64,000 bases of DNA from Lacrimispora sp. 210928-DFI.3.58. Lineage in GTDB: Bacteria > Bacillota > Clostridia > Lachnospirales > Lachnospiraceae. Position 1 is the first letter of the stretch. Each line of letters begins with the position of its first letter. Position numbers and translations under genes: made by a program. The notes beneath the pieces are model-generated. The model did no database searches and was not told the origin of the DNA. It saw nothing but the letters and a program-made list of their open reading frames with translations. The stretch spans positions 1 through 64,000 of the forward strand of contig NZ_JAJCIC010000004.1 in assembly GCF_020554865.1 (NCBI RefSeq), in the 5' to 3' direction. Positions 26,367-35,642 of this stretch are shown here, one piece after another.

Positions 26367-27308
26367 CTAGCCTTCCCCTTCTTCCACCGGAATGCCAAAC
26401 AGCATCTGGTTCAATCCCGCCTCTATGAGGTATCCGGCTGTCCGCTGCTTATACTCATAGCCTGTGAGAAGGCCCTTCACGGACTCCATCTCCCTCCGGC
26501 AGTTTTCTGCGTAAGCCCTCACAGCCTCCTTTGTGCTGTCCGTCCCAAAGCGGATCCCTGCACCGCCGCCTAACAGGCAGGGCTTTGGAAACATGCCTCC
26601 CACACAGGTGAGGGCCTCATAGCCTTCCGTCTCCTGCTGCCATTTCAGATTGATCGCCACATTGATCACCGCCATCTCACTTGAGCGGTTCTTTGTCAAT
26701 TTGTAAAAGAAATACCGGTCCTCTGGACCCTGTATGGGTATCCTTATAGACTCGATCCATTCCCCCTTCTCCATATACAGCTTCTTTCTGGAGGGATCCG
26801 GGAAATAGCAGGTTCTCGCATGCATTCCCTCATGCTTTAAGCAGGCCCTGCACTCCCGGTACAAATGGAGCAGGGGAACCTCCCGAACTCCCTTAAGGCT
26901 CCTGACAGCTGCCTCTGCCCCCAGCACCAGAAGGGCGGGAATACAGTCCGAGGCAGGACAGGCATTGGCCGCATTTCCCGCCAGGGTGGCTCTGTTTCTC
27001 ACCTGGCAGCTTGCCACATGCTCTGCGGCCTGGCACAGAAGAGGGGCCGCCGATTGGGCCGCCGGGGAAGAAATAAGCTCTGACAGTGTCACCCCGGCAC
27101 CGATCACCAGCCAGTTTCCTTCCTTCCTAAGAAGCTTTAAGGCCTCGATCTGTCCAATATCCAGGAATGTATGCTGCTCATACCAGTTCCGTTCCCGCCC
27201 CTTTACCATCAGATCTGTTCCTCCGGCAAATATAACAGACGGATCATCCTCCATCAGCCTTTTATCCACATCACAGGGCGTTTTCAGCCTTTCATATCTG
27301 CCAAACAT
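26367..27308 (-). CDS. FAD-binding subunit of molybdenum hydroxylase
   Basis: 313-residue medium subunit (CO-dehydrogenase flavoprotein fold). FAD motifs are FAGGTDLMVKGRE near 27-39 and NRATLAGNAANACPASD near 104-120, with a C-terminal CODH_FAD_C domain. Family length is about 290, so it is complete. It follows the set A large and 2Fe-2S subunits and completes a three-subunit enzyme. It is the only FAD subunit in the locus, although three large/small pairs exist, so it may be shared, or sets B and C use other acceptors. GAGAGGA precedes the ATG. Confidence 0.92.
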   Translation of the reverse strand: MFGRYERLKTPCDVDKRLMEDDPSVIFAGGTDLMVKGRERNWYEQHTFLDIGQIEALKLLRKEGNWLVIGAGVTLSELISSPAAQSAAPLLCQAAEHVASCQVRNRATLAGNAANACPASDCIPALLVLGAEAAVRSLKGVREVPLLHLYRECRACLKHEGMHARTCYFPDPSRKKLYMEKGEWIESIRIPIQGPEDRYFFYKLTKNRSSEMAVINVAINLKWQQETEGYEALTCVGGMFPKPCLLGGGAGIRFGTDSTKEAVRAYAENCRREMESVKGLLTGYEYKQRTAGYLIEAGLNQMLFGIPVEEGEG

Positions 27309-27371
27309 TGCTTCCTCTCAGATTCCATTTTCATTAAACCGGCGCGCCAGAATGCGCTGGCTGAGCCGCCC

Positions 27372-27866
27372 CTATAAAGGGGCCGCAGCTGCCCCACCAT
27401 TTTCTTCCGCCACCTCTAAAATCGCTGCGATCACCTGCTCATATCCCGTACAGCGGCACAGGTTTCCTGCAATGGCCTGCTGCACCTCCCTGCGGGTGGG
27501 ATGGGGCTTTTCCCGCAGAAGGGCTTCCGCGCTCATAAGGAGTCCAGGGGTACAGAAGCCGCACTGGAGAGCGTGATGGCGGATAAATGCCTCCTGAAGG
27601 GGATGGAGCCTTGGATCCTCTGAAAGCCCTTCAATGGTCATCACCTGACGCCCTTCCACCAAACAGGCGGGAACCAGGCAGGCGTTTACTGCCCTGCCGT
27701 CTAAAAGGACGGTGCAGGCCCCGCATTCTCCGATGCCGCAGCCCTCCTTTGTGCCCGTAAGCCCCAGACCTGTCCTAAGCACATCCAAAAGCCGGTCATC
27801 GGGCCTTACAAGCACCATCTCCTCCTTTCCATTGCACAAAAAGCGGAGTATTTTCTTATCTTCCAT
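27372..27866 (-). CDS. 2Fe-2S subunit of molybdenum hydroxylase (set A)
   Basis: 164 residues. Cys ligands: [15 protein letters not shown] with a further Cys near 61, then [11 protein letters not shown] and CRCTGYEQV. Differs from the set B and C subunits by the canonical CGxGECGAC motif. The gene overlaps the end of the set A large subunit by 11 bp, and the FAD subunit follows, so the order is Mo-FeS-FAD, unlike FeS-Mo in sets B and C. A short Ala/Gly-rich tail ends the protein. Confidence 0.93.
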   Translation of the reverse strand: MEDKKILRFLCNGKEEMVLVRPDDRLLDVLRTGLGLTGTKEGCGIGECGACTVLLDGRAVNACLVPACLVEGRQVMTIEGLSEDPRLHPLQEAFIRHHALQCGFCTPGLLMSAEALLREKPHPTRREVQQAIAGNLCRCTGYEQVIAAILEVAEENGGAAAAPL

Positions 27867-30183
27867 TGCTGTCCTCCATTCCCATTGCTGCGATCTGCTC
27901 CATTGTCACTGGCAGCTTTCTCACAGGCTTTTCTAAGGCATGGGCCACTGCCAGGGCCGCTGCAGCCCCCACCATCTCAGTAGCTGCCTCGGCAACACAT
28001 TTTGCGCCGTAGACGCCCTCCGGGTCCTCGCACTCGTATACCCGGATATCGATCTCCGGCACATCCAGAGCAGTAGGAATGCGGTAGGAATCCAGGTTCA
28101 GGTCAGGCGTCCTTCCCTTATCCAGCCTTACCTCCTCCCAGAGCCCGAAGCCCAGCCCCATCATGATACCGCCGTATATCTGGCCCCGTATCATCTCCGG
28201 ATTGATGGCAGTGCCCACATCGTGGGCTACCGTGACCTTATCCACCCTGACCTGCCCTGTAATAGTGTTGACCCTGACCTCTGCTGCGCAGACTCCGTAA
28301 GCGTAGGTGGTAAAGGCCTCTCCCTGCCCCGTCTTCTCATCTGTCCCCAGAGGTCTGGGAATATACCACTCATATACTGCCATGGGAAGCCCCTGGTATC
28401 TGCGGTAGGTACAGATCTCCGCCAGGGAGACCCTTCTAGCCGGGTCAGAAACAAGGTAGCAGCTGCTGTCCTCCAGCCTTACCTCCTCATCCTTGTCCGC
28501 CTTTAACAGGATCCTTCCTGATTCCAACAGCATTTTCCCCATCCGTTCACCTGCCTGCCGTACAGACTGTCCGCCCATGGCCGTTCCGCGGGAGGCCACT
28601 GTAAGGCCGCTGTCAGGAATGCTGTGGGTATCCACAGATGTCACCGCGATATCAGAAAAGGCAATGCCGCTGGCTTCCGCCGCGATCTGGGCATAGGCCG
28701 TACGCAGGCCCTGGCCGATCTCCATCAGGGCCGCGTCCAAAAGAAAGGTTCCGTCCGGCAGAGCTGTAAGCATAGCTCCTGTGGCATCTACGCCCTCGCT
28801 TCCCAAAGCACAGCCCCGGTAGCTTGTGACCAGACCGATGCCCCGCCTCCATATACCTGTCTGTCCCTTGTAGGCAGCCCGCTTTTTCTCATAGTCCGTA
28901 TCCCTTGCAATATCCTCCATCATGTCAGGCAGCAGCGTCATATGCACCAGCTCCTGGCCTGTGGCTGTGCGGCTTCCCCTGTGCAGAAGATTCTTTCTCT
29001 TGATATCCAGGGCATCCATGCCCAGCGCGTTTGCCAGCTCATCAATGATCATCTCATTGGTGAAAATGATCTGAGGGGAGCTGTAGCCCCGGAATGCACC
29101 CGGGTGCATATTGTTGGTAAAGACTCCGTAGGTGTCTGTGCGGATGTTGGGAATCTCATAGGGGCCTGCGGAATGCACCATGGCCCGGATATTCATCCAG
29201 GGAGCCTGGCTGTTGTAGGCGCCGCAGTTCTCCACCTGCGCGGCCTCATAGGCAGTGATCCTTCCGTCTTTTGTGGCTCCGATGCGGATGGTGCTGCGAA
29301 ATGGATGGCGCTTCATGCTCTCTGCGATGGACTGTTCCCTTGTCAAAGTGAGCTTGCAGGGCCGTCCTGTCCGCCATGTCACCATAGCTGCCCTGGCACT
29401 CATAAGGCCCACCACCTCAAATTTTCCTCCAAAGGAGCCGCCAACTGTGCGCTGGATAGCGCGGATCCGGTTCATGGGAAGCTGCAGGGCATCCGCCACA
29501 AATTCCCTGGGGGCATGGCCCTGCTGGGAGCAGGACTGAATGGTAATGGTCCCATCATTGGGATCGGAATAGGTGAGAACGGATTCCGGCTCAATGTAGG
29601 CGTGCTCCACCAGCTGTGTCTCATAGGTGCGGGTAAGCGTCACATCCGCCATGGCAAAGCCCTGGCTGGTATCACCCTTTCGCAGGGGGTGATAGGAATT
29701 TAAGAATACATTTCCCTTTTTCTTTGGATCAGGCACCCCATCTGTCAGCCCCACACCCTCATCACGGATCACAGGAGCTTCCGGGGACAGCGCCTCCTCG
29801 ATGGTGTAAACGGAAGGAAGATCCTGATACCTGACCTTTACAGCCTTTATCGCCTGCCTCAGGCTCCTCTCATCCTCCGCTGCCACCACTGCCAGGACAT
29901 CCCCGATAAAACAGGGAGTATCGGTGCAGTAATAATAATCGCAGTAGCTTTTCGGCTTTGGAAAATCCTTCTTGGTGAGGATGCAGGCCACACCGGGAAG
30001 GGAGGCTGCAGCCGTGATATCGATCTCTGCCTTGGCATGGGGATGGGTGGTGTAGACGCAGCCTGCAAGGAGCATATTTTTCATCTGAACATCGTCTGCG
30101 TAGAGCGTCCTGCCTGTCACCTTATCTACTCCATCCACCCTGGGAAGGCTTTTCCCGATCACCCGGAATTGTTTTTTCTCCAT
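27856..30183 (-). CDS. Xanthine dehydrogenase-like molybdenum-binding subunit (set A)
   Basis: 775-residue large subunit. Motifs: GGSFGGK near 250, AFRGYSSPQ near 365, [13 protein letters not shown] with the canonical GQG near 485, and [13 protein letters not shown] with the catalytic glutamate near 735. The ATG at 30183 is used because GAAGGAG lies 7 nt upstream; a TTG-initiated extension is not supported. It follows the nucleoside-type ABC ATPase by 36 bp. With its own 2Fe-2S and FAD subunits it is the most complete hydroxylase in the window and probably oxidises the imported purine first. Whether it acts on hypoxanthine/xanthine or another ring cannot be seen. Confidence 0.93.
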   Translation of the reverse strand: MEKKQFRVIGKSLPRVDGVDKVTGRTLYADDVQMKNMLLAGCVYTTHPHAKAEIDITAAASLPGVACILTKKDFPKPKSYCDYYYCTDTPCFIGDVLAVVAAEDERSLRQAIKAVKVRYQDLPSVYTIEEALSPEAPVIRDEGVGLTDGVPDPKKKGNVFLNSYHPLRKGDTSQGFAMADVTLTRTYETQLVEHAYIEPESVLTYSDPNDGTITIQSCSQQGHAPREFVADALQLPMNRIRAIQRTVGGSFGGKFEVVGLMSARAAMVTWRTGRPCKLTLTREQSIAESMKRHPFRSTIRIGATKDGRITAYEAAQVENCGAYNSQAPWMNIRAMVHSAGPYEIPNIRTDTYGVFTNNMHPGAFRGYSSPQIIFTNEMIIDELANALGMDALDIKRKNLLHRGSRTATGQELVHMTLLPDMMEDIARDTDYEKKRAAYKGQTGIWRRGIGLVTSYRGCALGSEGVDATGAMLTALPDGTFLLDAALMEIGQGLRTAYAQIAAEASGIAFSDIAVTSVDTHSIPDSGLTVASRGTAMGGQSVRQAGERMGKMLLESGRILLKADKDEEVRLEDSSCYLVSDPARRVSLAEICTYRRYQGLPMAVYEWYIPRPLGTDEKTGQGEAFTTYAYGVCAAEVRVNTITGQVRVDKVTVAHDVGTAINPEMIRGQIYGGIMMGLGFGLWEEVRLDKGRTPDLNLDSYRIPTALDVPEIDIRVYECEDPEGVYGAKCVAEAATEMVGAAAALAVAHALEKPVRKLPVTMEQIAAMGMEDSNGR

Positions 30184-30219
30184 CGCGTGCTCCTTCAATT
30201 GCTTTTCATTGCTTTTCTT

Positions 30220-31734
30220 TCAGCCAGCTTTCTTAGACCCTGCCATCAGCATTCCGATCTCCTGTATGTCCGCATCCCTCTGGTCCATCTCACCCAGGAT
30301 CTGTCCCTCATAGATCACGCCGATGCGGTCGCTTAGGGACAGCACCTCATCCATTTCTGTGGATACTAAAAGCACGGCACAGCCGCGGTTGCGGGCTGCC
30401 ACGATCTGCTTATGGATAAACTCCACAGCTCCGATGTCTACTCCCCTGGTGGGATGGACTGCCAGCAGAAGGCTGGGATTTTTTTCCAATTCTCTGGCTA
30501 CCACTGCCTTCTGCTGGTTTCCCCCTGACAAATACCCGATGGCGATCTCCAGGTCCGGCGTCTTAATGTTGTATTTCTCTACAAGCTGGTTTGTAAAGCC
30601 TTTCACCTTTGGCCAGCTTAGGAGCTTTCTGTTTTTCAGATCTGCATTTTTATAGCTGTACAAAATCAGGTTATCCATGAGGCTGCGCCTTATGGCAATT
30701 CCCATATGCTGGCGATCCTCCGGGATATGGGACACGCCACAGTCCAGCACATCCTTTGGCGAAGCCCCCGACATTTCCCTTCCATTGATCCTGATGGAGC
30801 CGGAATGGCGCTTTGTCAGGGCGGCTATGGCGGAGACCAGCTCTGACTGTCCATTTCCATCCACGCCTATGATGCCGTATATCTCACCTTCCCGCACAGA
30901 CAGAGACAGGTGGTCCACTGCCATATGGCCGTCCTTGTGGGCCACAGACAGATCAGATACCTCAAGTACCCTTTTTCCGGGAATGACTGCCTTCTTTTCC
31001 ACTGCAAATTGCACGGACTTTCCTACCATCAATGCTGCCAGCTCCTCCTTTGTGGTCTCACCGGGCAGGACTTCCGCCACCTTTTCCCCGCTTCTTAAAA
31101 CGCCGATGCGGTCGCTGACCTCCATGACCTCCCGCAGCTTGTGGGTGATGAAGATTACGGACTTTTCCTCCGCCTTAAACTGGCGTATCATCTGGCACAG
31201 CTCCTCGATCTCCTGGGGAGTCAGCACTGCCGTGGGCTCATCCAGGATCAGGAGACGGCAGTCCTTGTAAATGGCCTTTACGATCTCCACCCGCTGCTGC
31301 TGTCCCACGGTCAGCTCCGATACTTTCGCATAGGGGTCTACCTTCAGCTTGTATTTATCCGACAGGGCGAGGATCCGGTCGGCAACCGCCTTTTTATTCA
31401 TCAAAATCCGGCTGCCTTCATCCATTGCAAGAATAATATTTTCCACCACCGTCAATGCCGGGATCAGCATAAAATGCTGGTGCACCATGCCGATCCCGTG
31501 GCGGATCGCCTTTTTGGGGGAGGTGATCTTCACCTTCTGTCCCTGGATGTAGATGCTCCCTGTATCGGGCTGGGACAGGCCGTACAGGATATTCATCAAT
31601 GTGCTCTTTCCTGCCCCGTTTTCCCCCAGCAGGCCGTAGACCTGGCCTGTCTCTACTGTAAGATTGATCTCATGATTGGCGCAAAAGCCTGAAAAATATT
31701 TGGAAATGTTTCTTAATTCCAGCAATGGAGCCAT
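30220..31734 (-). CDS. Nucleoside-type ABC transporter ATP-binding protein
   Basis: 504 residues with two ABC domains, as in NupA/YufO and RbsA-like ATPases. First domain: Walker A GENGAGKST near 36-44, signature near 140 (LTVGQQQRVEI), Walker B LLILDEPTAVL. Second domain: degenerate Walker A GVDGNGQSE near 288 and signature LSGGNQQKAVV near 405, the usual asymmetry of this family. It energises the two permeases at 33130-35024 with the BMP-type binding protein next door. Such systems import nucleosides or purines, in line with the catabolic genes that follow. Confidence 0.93.
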   Translation of the reverse strand: MAPLLELRNISKYFSGFCANHEINLTVETGQVYGLLGENGAGKSTLMNILYGLSQPDTGSIYIQGQKVKITSPKKAIRHGIGMVHQHFMLIPALTVVENIILAMDEGSRILMNKKAVADRILALSDKYKLKVDPYAKVSELTVGQQQRVEIVKAIYKDCRLLILDEPTAVLTPQEIEELCQMIRQFKAEEKSVIFITHKLREVMEVSDRIGVLRSGEKVAEVLPGETTKEELAALMVGKSVQFAVEKKAVIPGKRVLEVSDLSVAHKDGHMAVDHLSLSVREGEIYGIIGVDGNGQSELVSAIAALTKRHSGSIRINGREMSGASPKDVLDCGVSHIPEDRQHMGIAIRRSLMDNLILYSYKNADLKNRKLLSWPKVKGFTNQLVEKYNIKTPDLEIAIGYLSGGNQQKAVVARELEKNPSLLLAVHPTRGVDIGAVEFIHKQIVAARNRGCAVLLVSTEMDEVLSLSDRIGVIYEGQILGEMDQRDADIQEIGMLMAGSKKAG

Positions 31735-31779
31735 GACCTCATCCCTCCGTCCTTTGATATGCTGACGCTGTAATGTTGT

Positions 31780-32892
31780 TTACTGCTTTACCTGGATCTC
31801 TCCGCTTGCGATCTTTTCCTTGATGCTCTCAATCTCCTGGTGCTGCTCCTCTGTGAGCATGGACTTCATATCCCGGAAATCTGCCAGCCCGATAACCCCT
31901 TCCTTGACACCGAACTTATAGGATATAGGCTCTAATTCTCCTGAAATCTGGTACTCTGCTGCCAGAAGAATCGCCTGGCTGATCTGGTTGGTGGCACTTG
32001 TAATGGTCTTTTCCGGAAGCAGCTCATACTGGTCGCCTACAGCTCCAATGGCATACACGCCGTCTGCATCCTTCACTGCCTCAAAGATACCTAAGCCTGC
32101 CGCATCTGCATCGTGGGTGATGATGTCTGCACCCTGCTGGATGAAGGCATTGGCCTGCTCCTTTACCTTTGCCGCATCGTCAAAATCTCCTGTATAGGCT
32201 GTCAGCGCCTTCACATCCGGATTTACATAGGCTGCGCCCTGGACAAAGCCTTCATTATAATAAACGATCGATGGCACCTCCATGCCGCCTACAGAGCCAA
32301 CCACGCCTGTCTTTGTTGCCATAGCTGCTACTGCTCCTGCCAGGAAGCCCTGCTCACTGTTCAGATTTTCCAGAGAGCATACATTCGGCTCTGCACATAC
32401 ATCTGTACTGGTAATGCAGAACATGGAATCCGGGTAATCAGGAGCCACATTCATAGCTGCATCTGAAAATTCCGATCCATGGCCAATGATCAGGTTGAAG
32501 CCCTGATCCGCATAGCCGCGGAATACATTCTCATAATCGCTGGCGGCCACCTTCTCGGAGTAAGCCACCTTACATCCGATCTCCTGTTCGATCGCCTGGA
32601 GTCCCTCATAAGCCTCCTGGTTCCAGCCCTTGTCATTGGCTGTTCCCGGAAGCAGCAGAGCCACCTTATAATCAGCGGGGTCCATAGCCTGGGCTTCTGC
32701 ACTGCCTTTTGAAGCTTCCGCGGAAGTCTCTGCTGATGTATCGGCCTCCTTTGCCTCCGTCTGCTCACCGGCTGCCTGTGTCTGTGCGGCCGGAGCCTCT
32801 GCGCTCTTTCCGCCTGAACAGCCTGCCGCTGACAGGACAAGGGCTGCTGCCATGAGTATTGCACCTGCTTTTGTTACCATTGACTTTTTCAT
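31780..32892 (-). CDS. BMP family nucleoside-binding lipoprotein
   Basis: 370-residue extracellular binding protein (Bmp/PnrA/NupN family). Lipobox SAAGC gives Cys25 as the lipidated residue; a low-complexity Ala/Glu/Thr-rich linker runs to about 72; then KVALLLPGTANDKGWNQEAYEG starts the binding fold, where the DxGWN-like motif is typical of nucleoside binders. A strong GAGGAGG site precedes the ATG. It lies between the permease and ATPase genes, separated from the permeases by a 129-bp inverted-repeat element, an unusual interruption for such an operon. Confidence 0.93.
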   Translation of the reverse strand: MKKSMVTKAGAILMAAALVLSAAGCSGGKSAEAPAAQTQAAGEQTEAKEADTSAETSAEASKGSAEAQAMDPADYKVALLLPGTANDKGWNQEAYEGLQAIEQEIGCKVAYSEKVAASDYENVFRGYADQGFNLIIGHGSEFSDAAMNVAPDYPDSMFCITSTDVCAEPNVCSLENLNSEQGFLAGAVAAMATKTGVVGSVGGMEVPSIVYYNEGFVQGAAYVNPDVKALTAYTGDFDDAAKVKEQANAFIQQGADIITHDADAAGLGIFEAVKDADGVYAIGAVGDQYELLPEKTITSATNQISQAILLAAEYQISGELEPISYKFGVKEGVIGLADFRDMKSMLTEEQHQEIESIKEKIASGEIQVKQ

Positions 32893-32988
32893 TTCTTTTC
32901 CTCCTCACTCTTCCGGCAGACCCTTACTCCAGGTGCCGGATTCGATATTTATATAATGGGGATTTCCCTCATTATCTCTGCCTTTCGC

Positions 32989-33117
32989 AACTGTTCAGTA
33001 CCCTCACAGTTACGAGCAAAAATCCATTTAAAATCGGCTTCGCCGATGGGATTTTTGCCTTCTGGCCCAGGTTATCTTACGGTCAGCGCAGCAAGTGCGC
33101 AGACCTACTGAACAGTT
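32989..33117. repeat. 129-bp element with 12-bp terminal inverted repeats
   Basis: Ends AACTGTTCAGTA (32989-33000) and TACTGAACAGTT (33106-33117) are perfect inverted repeats. Inside is a strong hairpin: GCAAAAATCC/GGATTTTTGC (33016-33025/33049-33058) with inner ATCGGC/GCCGAT. The right third (33071-33118) recurs in the other orientation at 48642-48689. It has MITE-like form and sits between the permease and binding-protein genes, where the U-rich hairpin arm might also reduce read-through. Confidence 0.75.
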
Positions 33118-33129
33118 ACTGCCTTTCTA

Positions 33130-34008
33130 TCAATTCTCTCCCTTCCGGTAGGGTTCTCCCAGGGCCGCAGGGCCGCCGGACCTCCTGCCTGTGCCAGCCA
33201 CGATCAGGATCGTCAGCACATAAGGTATCATCAGGATAAGCTGGCTGGGAACGGCACTTCCCAGCGCCTGGAGCCGATATACTGCCGCTTCACCCGCGCC
33301 GAACACCAGCACCGCAAGGAGGGTCCCGGCTGCCGTGTACCTGCCGAAAATGACAGCGGCCAGAGCAATATAACCGCGTCCTGTTACCATTTCCTCGGAA
33401 AAGAAGGAAAGGATACCCATGGACAGATACATTCCGCCAAAGCCGATGATGACTGCTCCTGCCATAGTGGCTGCATAGCGGATCCCTGTTACACTTAAGC
33501 CAACAGAATCCACTGCCTTCGGATGCTCCCCGGCCGCCCTGATCATGAGGCCGGGTCTTGTCTTATACATGAACAATGTGATCAGGACCACGGCTCCAAA
33601 CCCTATGTATACGGGAAGGCTGAAAGCGCCGCCTATGGGCTGAAAGCCTGTAAGGGTTTCTCCTGAGTTCATTCCGAACAGGATACGGAACAGGGTGGTG
33701 GTAAGCCCGGTGGAAAGGATGTTGAAGGCCACACCCACCACTGTCTGGTTCGCTTTCATTGTGACGGTAAAGAAGGCAAACAGAAGGCCTGTGAGAGCGG
33801 ATACTGCGGCCACAAACAGCGCTCCCAGCCAGACATTTCCAAATATCCATGTCCCGGCCATCCCGGCAAATGCTCCGATGAGCATCATCCCTTCTGCTCC
33901 GATGTTTAATACCCCTGAAAGCTGCATGACCAGGACGCCCAGAGCGGCAAACAGAATGGGAATAGAAATATTTATAACAGTTCCGATAAAACTGATCAGC
34001 TCAGCCAT
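33130..34008 (-). CDS. Nucleoside-type ABC transporter permease 2
   Basis: 292-residue membrane protein of the BPD_transp_2 family with about eight to ten helices; the segment LSGVLNIGAEGMMLIGAFAG near 30-50 is typical of the NupQ/YufQ-type permease, and LMIRAAGEHPKAVDSVG near 150-165 is the cytoplasmic coupling loop. GGAGG lies upstream and the partner permease ends 2 bp before. It forms the channel with the other permease. Confidence 0.93.
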   Translation of the reverse strand: MAELISFIGTVINISIPILFAALGVLVMQLSGVLNIGAEGMMLIGAFAGMAGTWIFGNVWLGALFVAAVSALTGLLFAFFTVTMKANQTVVGVAFNILSTGLTTTLFRILFGMNSGETLTGFQPIGGAFSLPVYIGFGAVVLITLFMYKTRPGLMIRAAGEHPKAVDSVGLSVTGIRYAATMAGAVIIGFGGMYLSMGILSFFSEEMVTGRGYIALAAVIFGRYTAAGTLLAVLVFGAGEAAVYRLQALGSAVPSQLILMIPYVLTILIVAGTGRRSGGPAALGEPYRKGEN

Positions 34009-34010
34009 GG

Positions 34011-35024
34011 CTAACGCACCTCCTTTTTTCCTTTCAACAGATCAAGCACCGCAAACAGGATGACTAATCCCTGGAGGATATAGATCACTGCCATGGGCAC
34101 CTTTGTAAACATCTGTACGGAATTTCCTCCGCTGCGCAGCGCCCCGAACAGAATGGATGAAAGAAAGATGCCCACAGCCCCATTTCCTCCCAGCAGGGAA
34201 ACGGCAATGCCGTCAAAGCCATAGCCTGCGGACAGGCCTGCCAGCAGCTTGTGCTGCACTCCCATCACCTCCATGCAGCCTGCCAGGCCTCCGAAGCCTC
34301 CTGCAACTACCATGGAGAGGAATACGGTCCTCCTTACCGGAATGCCGCCGTAGCGGGCAACCTCATTGCTGGAACCGACCATGCTCATCTCATACCCCTC
34401 GGATGTATAATGCCAGAAGATAAAATACAGAAGCAGCGCTGCTGCTGCCAGGAAAAGGCCAATGCTTAGCTGTGTCTTTGGCAGGATGACCGGAAGCTCT
34501 GCTGTGGGCTGTATGATCTCTGTCTGGGGATAGGTGCCTGCAGCCTCCTTGATCGGCCCATTTACCATAAAGCCTACCAGATACACTGCAATGTAATTCA
34601 GCATCACAGTCGTAATCATCTCATTGGCCCCAAACCTGTTTTTCAGAAAGCCTGCCAGGCCGCCCCACAGACCGCCTCCCACAAAGCCCAGGAAAAGGCA
34701 GACCGGAATATGGAGCACGGCCGGAAGCTTTAAATATACGGCTGCAATCGTGCCTGCCAGAGCACCTGCGTAGAGCTGTCCCTCGATACCAATGTTGATC
34801 AGGCCGCATTTATAAGCAAAGCCGTAGCTTAAGCCTACAAATATCAGTGTAGTTGCCTTTACCAGGGTAGAGGCAGCTGCTCTGGTGGTCCCGAAGGCTC
34901 CCTGGAGCATGACGGAATACACATTCAGCGCGTCCTCGCCCACCATGGTGATGACCCCTGCCCCAATGACCAATGCGAGAATAATAGATATCATCGGTTT
35001 TAGCTGCATTTCCAGTTTCTTCAT
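34011..35024 (-). CDS. Nucleoside-type ABC transporter permease 1
   Basis: 337-residue membrane protein of the BPD_transp_2 family (NupP/YufP type): N-terminal helix, ATTLIFVGLSYGFAYKCGLINIGIEGQLYAG read as short motifs near 55-85, and the coupling loop YEMSMVGSSNEVARYGGI near 205-222. First gene of the transporter operon. GGAAGG provides the ribosome site. The upstream 600 bp hold strong hairpins and a possible promoter but no gene. Confidence 0.93.
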   Translation of the reverse strand: MKKLEMQLKPMISIILALVIGAGVITMVGEDALNVYSVMLQGAFGTTRAAASTLVKATTLIFVGLSYGFAYKCGLINIGIEGQLYAGALAGTIAAVYLKLPAVLHIPVCLFLGFVGGGLWGGLAGFLKNRFGANEMITTVMLNYIAVYLVGFMVNGPIKEAAGTYPQTEIIQPTAELPVILPKTQLSIGLFLAAAALLLYFIFWHYTSEGYEMSMVGSSNEVARYGGIPVRRTVFLSMVVAGGFGGLAGCMEVMGVQHKLLAGLSAGYGFDGIAVSLLGGNGAVGIFLSSILFGALRSGGNSVQMFTKVPMAVIYILQGLVILFAVLDLLKGKKEVR

Positions 35025-35077
35025 TCCTTTTTCCCTTCCTTTGTCATATTCTTCTTATCATGATCATAGTAAGTGGA

Positions 35078-35329
35078 CATGTCGCCTGACGGCGACATCA
35101 CCAATTATGAAAGCCGATTGCACCGCGCCGCTGGTAGTTCTATGCTCCGCTCTGGTCGGTGCTGGACGAGTGCCGCAGGCACTCAGCACCCTGCAATCGC
35201 CGCCGGTATGAGGAATCCGGCCTGGCGGCCTGCTTCCTCATACCGGCTTGGTTGTCAAATGCCTGTACGTCCTTGCGTGCAAGCACGCAGTCCGCACAGC
35301 CGCTTGACAACACTTTCATAGTAAATAAA
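35078..35329. repeat. Cluster of strong hairpins upstream of the ABC operon
   Basis: Four structures follow one another: ATGTCGCC/GGCGACAT (about 35078-35097); an outer GCGATTGCA-type stem enclosing GGTGCT/AGCACC and GTGCC/GGCAC (about 35110-35205); a 13-bp perfect stem CCGGTATGAGGAA/TTCCTCATACCGG (about 35203-35247); and TTGTCAA/TTGACAA around a CGTGC/GCACG stem (about 35251-35311). The block is bounded by ACTATGAAAG-like and CTTTCATAAT-like ends in inverted orientation. It has no coding character. It may be a composite palindromic element or a structured 5' leader of the transporter mRNA. Confidence 0.7.
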
Positions 35330-35505
35330 AAAAATCCTGCTCTCAGTTTCCAATGGACCGGCGGCTTTTTCGGCAAGGCGCTGGAATTGTACAATGAGAT
35401 TAGGATTTACGAACCACATGGATTATGTAGTTTACGGCTAACAAATCTGATATGACATTATGCGGTTTTCATTTGGCAGAAGCTGCAGAGAGCCTCTTAT
35501 TAAAA
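35330..35505. other. Non-coding stretch, nothing recognised
   Basis: Between the hyuA-side terminator and the hairpin cluster. No gene, riboswitch core or clear promoter was recognised on either strand; T-rich runs near 35324-35336 are the only feature. Confidence 0.5.
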
Positions 35506-35509
35506 CAAA

Positions 35510-35548
35510 AAAGACGTTTCCAGAAACTTTTGTTTCCGTAACGTCTTT
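35510..35548 (-). terminator. Rho-independent terminator after the dihydropyrimidinase gene
   Basis: AAAGACGTT (35540-35548 read on the minus strand) pairs with AACGTCTTT (35510-35518), with an inner GAAAC/GTTTC stem, and is followed on the minus strand by a TTTTTTGTTTT tract. It ends transcripts from the dihydropyrimidinase gene about 95 bp after its stop. Confidence 0.85.
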
Positions 35549-35559
35549 GTTATGCTACT

Positions 35560-35588
35560 AAAATAACCAATCTGCTTTCAAAAGTCAA
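35560..35588 (-). promoter_or_regulatory. Possible promoter just before the terminator
   Basis: On the minus strand TTGACT (35583-35588), 17 bp, TATTTT (35560-35565). A transcript would begin only a few nt before the terminator hairpin at 35548-35510, so it could produce a tiny RNA or a leader for the ABC operon that is attenuated. It may equally be a chance match in AT-rich sequence. Confidence 0.35.
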
Positions 35589-35642
35589 ACACTTTTTTTT
35601 ATTTTTTATTTTCTAATGTATTTCCTTAAGGAAAAAAGTTTT

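Noticed and set aside
14741..30183. In-frame TGA selenocysteine codons in the molybdenum hydroxylase genes
   Set aside because: All three large subunits are open without internal stops; selenium, if used, would be a labile cofactor and cannot be read from the sequence.
35159..35455. Short plus- and minus-strand reading frames over the hairpin cluster
   Set aside because: They run through perfect inverted repeats, lack ribosome sites and show no protein-like pattern.
35025..35640. Purine-sensing riboswitch before the nucleoside transporter
   Set aside because: The conserved core pairings and loop sequences of purine, xanthine or PRPP/ppGpp riboswitches could not be found on the minus strand; a covariance search would settle it.
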